A stretch of DNA of 64,000 bases, from NCBI GenBank assembly GCA_900088475.1, contig FLMG01000658.1, forward strand, positions 1-64,000, written 5' to 3'. A program made the position numbers and the translations under genes. Position 1 is the stretch's first letter, and each line of letters begins with the position of its first letter. Below the pieces are notes generated by a model that made no database searches, had not been told where the DNA came from, and saw nothing but the letters and a program-made list of their open reading frames with translations. Below, piece by piece: positions 60,386 through 64,000 of this stretch. Source of the DNA: Hyphochytrium catenoides. Lineage: Eukaryota > Sar > Hyphochytriomycetes > Hyphochytriales > Hyphochytriaceae.

Positions 60386-60823
60386 TTAACTGTCGGTCCA
60401 GGATATCTTGACACGGCCCAAGGCCAGCGGCCCAGCGGTGGCGGTGAATGCCGCGGGACTGAGGTCCAAATCTTGAGATTTGCAGCCAGGGCACTTGTCC
60501 ACAATGGTGACTTTGGCCGTACCGGCAGGGCCCGTGACCGTGACGGTTTTCCCGCACCATGGGGAAGACCCTGGGACATTCCCAAATTGTGGGCCATTGA
60601 GAGCAGCCACAAAATCAGAGTTGCTGTTTTGCCAGCCACAAGCTCCTAACCCCACCTCATAGTAGGTAGCATCGCCAACAAATCGGGCTGCCAAGGCCAT
60701 TTGACTTCCATCCAATAGCAGTCCATAGCCCATAATAAGGCCAAGAATCATTGTCTTCTTGTTGTTGTTGCCATACCACGAGGTTGGCGACTTCTTCTTA
60801 GAAGATGTGTGTGCAGTCTGCAT
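60386..60823 (-). CDS. Secreted RlpA-like double-psi beta-barrel protein (145 aa)
   Basis: An intronless frame. A hydrophobic segment at residues 25-45 (MILGLIMGYGLLLDGSQMAL then ARF) is a signal peptide or anchor; the inner Met25 would give a more typical signal peptide than Met1. The mature part is a barwin/expansin-like double-psi beta-barrel: ATYYEVGLGACG (Cys62), ALNGPQFG, WCGKTVTV (Cys90), TIVDKCPGC (Asp109, Cys111, Cys114) and DLDLSPAAF. The Cys set fits two disulfides and the conserved Asp is kept. This compact form is best known as a secreted fungal RlpA-like protein, whose members are linked to cell-wall or carbohydrate binding. No intron, unlike most neighbours, would fit transfer or retention of a single-exon gene. 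Confidence 0.85.
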   Translation of the reverse strand: MQTAHTSSKKKSPTSWYGNNNKKTMILGLIMGYGLLLDGSQMALAARFVGDATYYEVGLGACGWQNSNSDFVAALNGPQFGNVPGSSPWCGKTVTVTGPAGTAKVTIVDKCPGCKSQDLDLSPAAFTATAGPLALGRVKISWTDS

Positions 60824-63800
60824 GCCAAGAAACTCCTCGTTGATTCTTCTTTTAGCTGATAACTAATATAAGAGACCTACTTCTGGTTACAATGGCACAA
60901 AGAGCTTGGTCTTTGATGCCTGCTTCCTCCTTCTTGGCTCAGCCAGGAGAAGATCTTTCTGTCAGTTGGCAAATAGGAAAGTAGTTAGAGAAACAAGTGG
61001 CCGCACTTGCGCGGGATCACCACGACTTTCTTTACTTTTGCCATTATAGTGTCCTCCTCCAGTGCACAGTTGGCAGCAAAGCCCCTACTTCGCGACTGCT
61101 GCGATCATCTTGACTGTGTGTGACTATCATCTTGTCTGCTGCGCTGCTGCTTGTGACAACTCTCACTAACGAACTACCTTCTTCGCGTAGGGTTTGGCAA
61201 CTGAACAGATTAATATCAACCTTTGATGATGATTGACTACGCATGGTGTCAATGCAGTTCTGATGTAGAATACGTGGTGAGTTGTCTTGCCTGCCATTGT
61301 CGGACGTGCCTCTTGCGAACTACTACTACACTTCAACAATCCGCCAACATTATCCTTTATAAGAAGAAGAAGAAGAGAACGAGGAGGAGGGGCGAACAGC
61401 AAAATTTAAAGAACTTGGAGCCAGTGGATGACAACAATAACTGCGCGGATGTGCTATCTGCCTCCTGTCTCCCCTACACAGACCACCTCAACTTCCATCA
61501 CCAGCAGCTGCTGTAAGTGAAGCTGCTCCTCTTCTGACGACAGAGTGGACATGAAGGATGGTCAGAAGAAGAACGGACTGATGGCGGTGTTACAGCAGAC
61601 CTATGAGGACCTACTGTACAGTTGCAGAAGTGCCTTGGTACATTAGCTTAGGATCAGTGTCATGATTTGTGCTGGTCAGTCGTTGGACCTATGGGTGGGA
61701 ACCCCTAATAGAAACCGTACAAGGGAGGAACCTTCGTGGCAGTAAGGAATGGCACTGTGTCTTACGGCCCCAAGAATACTCCGCCGGGGATGTAATTCCC
61801 CCCGTTCATATTGCCAGTTTACTAGAATATGTTCCGGTTGGGGGTGAGGAGTCAGTCCTATTATGTACGCCTGGTGCCAGTCATTGCGTCAGTTGGGATG
61901 CGACAGTACTGGGGGCGAAGGGAGAGGGCCAAGATTCATCTTGGGTTTGACACATCAACAACATAGGAAGAAGAGAAAGAGATCATCCTTTGAGCGTTGG
62001 TGTCAATAACCCTTGTCATCATGGCCAAATAAAGTAGTTCTTCTACCTTGAAGCACGAACCCCATTCGTAGCACCATAGCAATAGACGGATATGAATGTC
62101 ACTTTCGTGGCGCCAGCAGTCAGTACTGACGCAATTACGAAGGCAAACTCGTTCTTTATCTTCTTGGAGAGGAGGAGTGCAAGAAGAAAGGGAGTATCAG
62201 GAACCTACCACAAGTACTAACTTCAGCCTATCCCGCCCCCATAACCCGCCTCCTCACTCGTCAACGCCGACCATGGTTATAAAGAAGCAGTCATCATGAT
62301 GTTGATTGCTCGCCGTACCAATGATGTGCTTAACATGGACGAACCCTATGCTGCGATTGACCACGCCGGCAGATATTATGGTGCTGTGGAAGAAGAAGCT
62401 GCACACCTTGCAAATAGGCCCAGCTGTGTCGTCAGTGGTGTGGCAGCTGGCAGTGCACGCAGCTCTTGGCCTGGGAATAGGAACTAGGTAGTGGGACCGC
62501 CTACTACGGTTGCTCCACTGGAAACTCTCAAAGTCCCTTCCAAGGCTTAGTATTCAGACTACCTGTAGTATAGCCGCCACTCAGCTGGGTTTGGTGGTCA
62601 ATCAAAAGCTTGCTCCATTCTCAATGATGCTGCATGGGTAGTTAGTTCACCGGTTGATGGGCCGGGCCAACACGAGATCATCAGCTCGTGAAAGAAGAAG
62701 AAGCCATCCGTCCACCCTAAAGATGGCGGTTCAAATGTTTGGATAGGCGATCCAGAAGAGGGGACAGAAGACCTGGGAGAATCTAGGGCGGACAAGCTCA
62801 AATCTTGTCCTCATTGTGGTGACAGCACTCATCATCGCTCTGATCTTTGCTGGGAACTACGTTGTCTGAGTGCAAATCAAAGACCTGATGGCTGGACTTC
62901 TGGGAAGAAGTAGGGCGAGCACCACAAAAAGCAAGCTGCCTGTGAAGCGGTCAGAAGACCTGGAGAGGAGGAACGAAGGTGAGGCACCGCAAAGGCCTGT
63001 GGTTAGGCACTGCAAAGGCCTGTGGCACTGCTTGCTCAGCATCTCCATGGTCCACAAAAGCTGATGTCTGTTTGACAGCAGCCACCTCCATCTTTCTCCC
63101 CTTCTCTTCAGTTTCTTAACGAGAGCAGCTATTGGACCTGGACCTTGGTGCATCGGAACGTCGCTGGGCGGCAGTGATTCTTTAGCTTCTGGACTGCAAT
63201 TCATGGCAGTGAGCTTGTCACCGCCACCAGCGAGGTTGTCACTGCGTACACGAGGCACTGGTGATATCCACCGTCGCCATAAGCTTGACAGATCTTCTCA
63301 TTCAATCTTTCCTCGATGTTAGCCAGTCCAGGAGCTTGACTTGTGCGCAAGTACCCCTGGTTCCCGGGACAACTTACCATCTCGTCAGTGAGGAGATGTG
63401 AAGTTACCTGGGAACATATGTGTCAATTCCTCCCCCCGAGGTCATGTCTGCGTGACGAGTTAGCAGCGAACGCCTCCCGGGTAAAAATGAGCTTCCACCG
63501 TAGTAAAAGAGTTCACTAGTGCTCTTGTTGGAAGGTCTCGATCCCTCCCTCCCACCACCATTTGTCCAGGTAATGCAATCTACCTCTCTCGATCACCGGG
63601 ACATCCAGCATCTATTGCCTTCGAATACCTTTCCGTGATCTTCAGATTCCCCTATATCCGTCATCTTCCATGAACCCAGGTGGCTGTTCCATCTCTTCTT
63701 TTTCTCAAAATTCCCGAAGAGAAATATAGAGCGCACATTCGCTTCATGAGCTTCTTCTAGATCCAGGATTGCGGTCAGCGCAAGCAGTAAGCGAGGGTGT

Positions 63801-64000
63801 GAAAATGCACCATCGTGCGTGGGTTTAGTAATACTGCACGATATGGACCTCTGGGGATGAATGATGCCCTTTCGCTACCGATCTCGTCTTCTCCTTCTCT
63901 CGTCTTCTCCTTCTCTCTCGCTGTCTCTCTCTCCTACTGGCTGGACCTACCTGTCATCACGTTCGTTCGGTGAGGTTCGAAGAGGATAGCTGTCAGAGAA
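60824..64000. other. No supported gene
   Basis: Short frames at 61669-61950 (plus), 62296-62487 (plus) and 62857-63258 (minus) lack domains and splice partners. A 13-bp unit GCAAAGGCCTGTG occurs twice near 62988-63025. The last 120 bp carry CT-rich repeats. Confidence 0.5.

Noticed and set aside
1-64000. CRISPR arrays, bacterial operons, insertion sequences, rRNA genes or telomere repeats
   Set aside because: No regularly spaced repeat-spacer arrays, transposase genes, inverted-repeat-bounded elements or telomere-like repeats were seen on reading. A tRNA search by covariance model was not possible here.

Overview
The window is nuclear DNA of a eukaryote, most likely a unicellular one. The recoverable genes are interrupted by short GT-AG introns (mostly about 50-240 nt, many with C/T-rich 3' ends). 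Genes lie on both strands without operons, and the proteins are eukaryotic types: SPX, VPS16-like, TPR, NSUN2, bromodomain, WW/PH/SAM. The lineage cannot be fixed from sequence alone. One secreted protein at 60.4-60.8 kb looks like a family best known from fungi. I rebuilt gene models by hand from splice signals and reading-frame continuity, so exon edges are predictions.

Layout. From 1 to 7.9 kb the DNA is mostly gene-poor and rich in triplet and CT repeats, with three small candidate genes. From 8 to 14.3 kb come an SPX domain fused to an aspartoacylase-like zinc hydrolase, a small low-confidence gene, a six-helix membrane protein and a double zinc-finger protein. From 17.4 to 25.8 kb lies the most striking gene: a protein of about 2739 residues joining an Asteroid/FEN-like PIN nuclease, a DExH RNA helicase and a tandem array of paired zinc fingers. 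From 27.8 to 30.7 kb come a VPS16 C-terminal (VIPAS39/SPE-39-like) gene and an unrecognised gene, convergently arranged. From 30.7 to 36.4 kb is gene-poor repeat-rich DNA. From 36.4 to 60.8 kb genes are dense: a tail-anchored TPR protein (11 exons), an NSUN2/Trm4-like RNA methyltransferase homologue that has lost key catalytic residues, an OHCU decarboxylase with a long extension and a C-terminal SRL peroxisomal signal, a bromodomain protein, a giant PH/coiled-coil/three-WW/B-box/SAM scaffold, a few small membrane or secreted proteins and a secreted double-psi beta-barrel protein. From 60.8 to 64 kb I support no gene.

Functional themes. The genes do not form one pathway. RNA biology recurs (nuclease-helicase, NSUN2 homologue), as does membrane traffic and tethering (VPS16-like, tail-anchored TPR, PH scaffold). 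Two genes touch metabolism: urate breakdown (OHCU decarboxylase) and inositol-pyrophosphate sensing (SPX). The best candidates for something undescribed are the PIN-DExH-zinc-finger fusion, the PH-WW-B-box-SAM scaffold, the SPX-aspartoacylase fusion, the degenerate NSUN2 and the extended OHCU decarboxylase.
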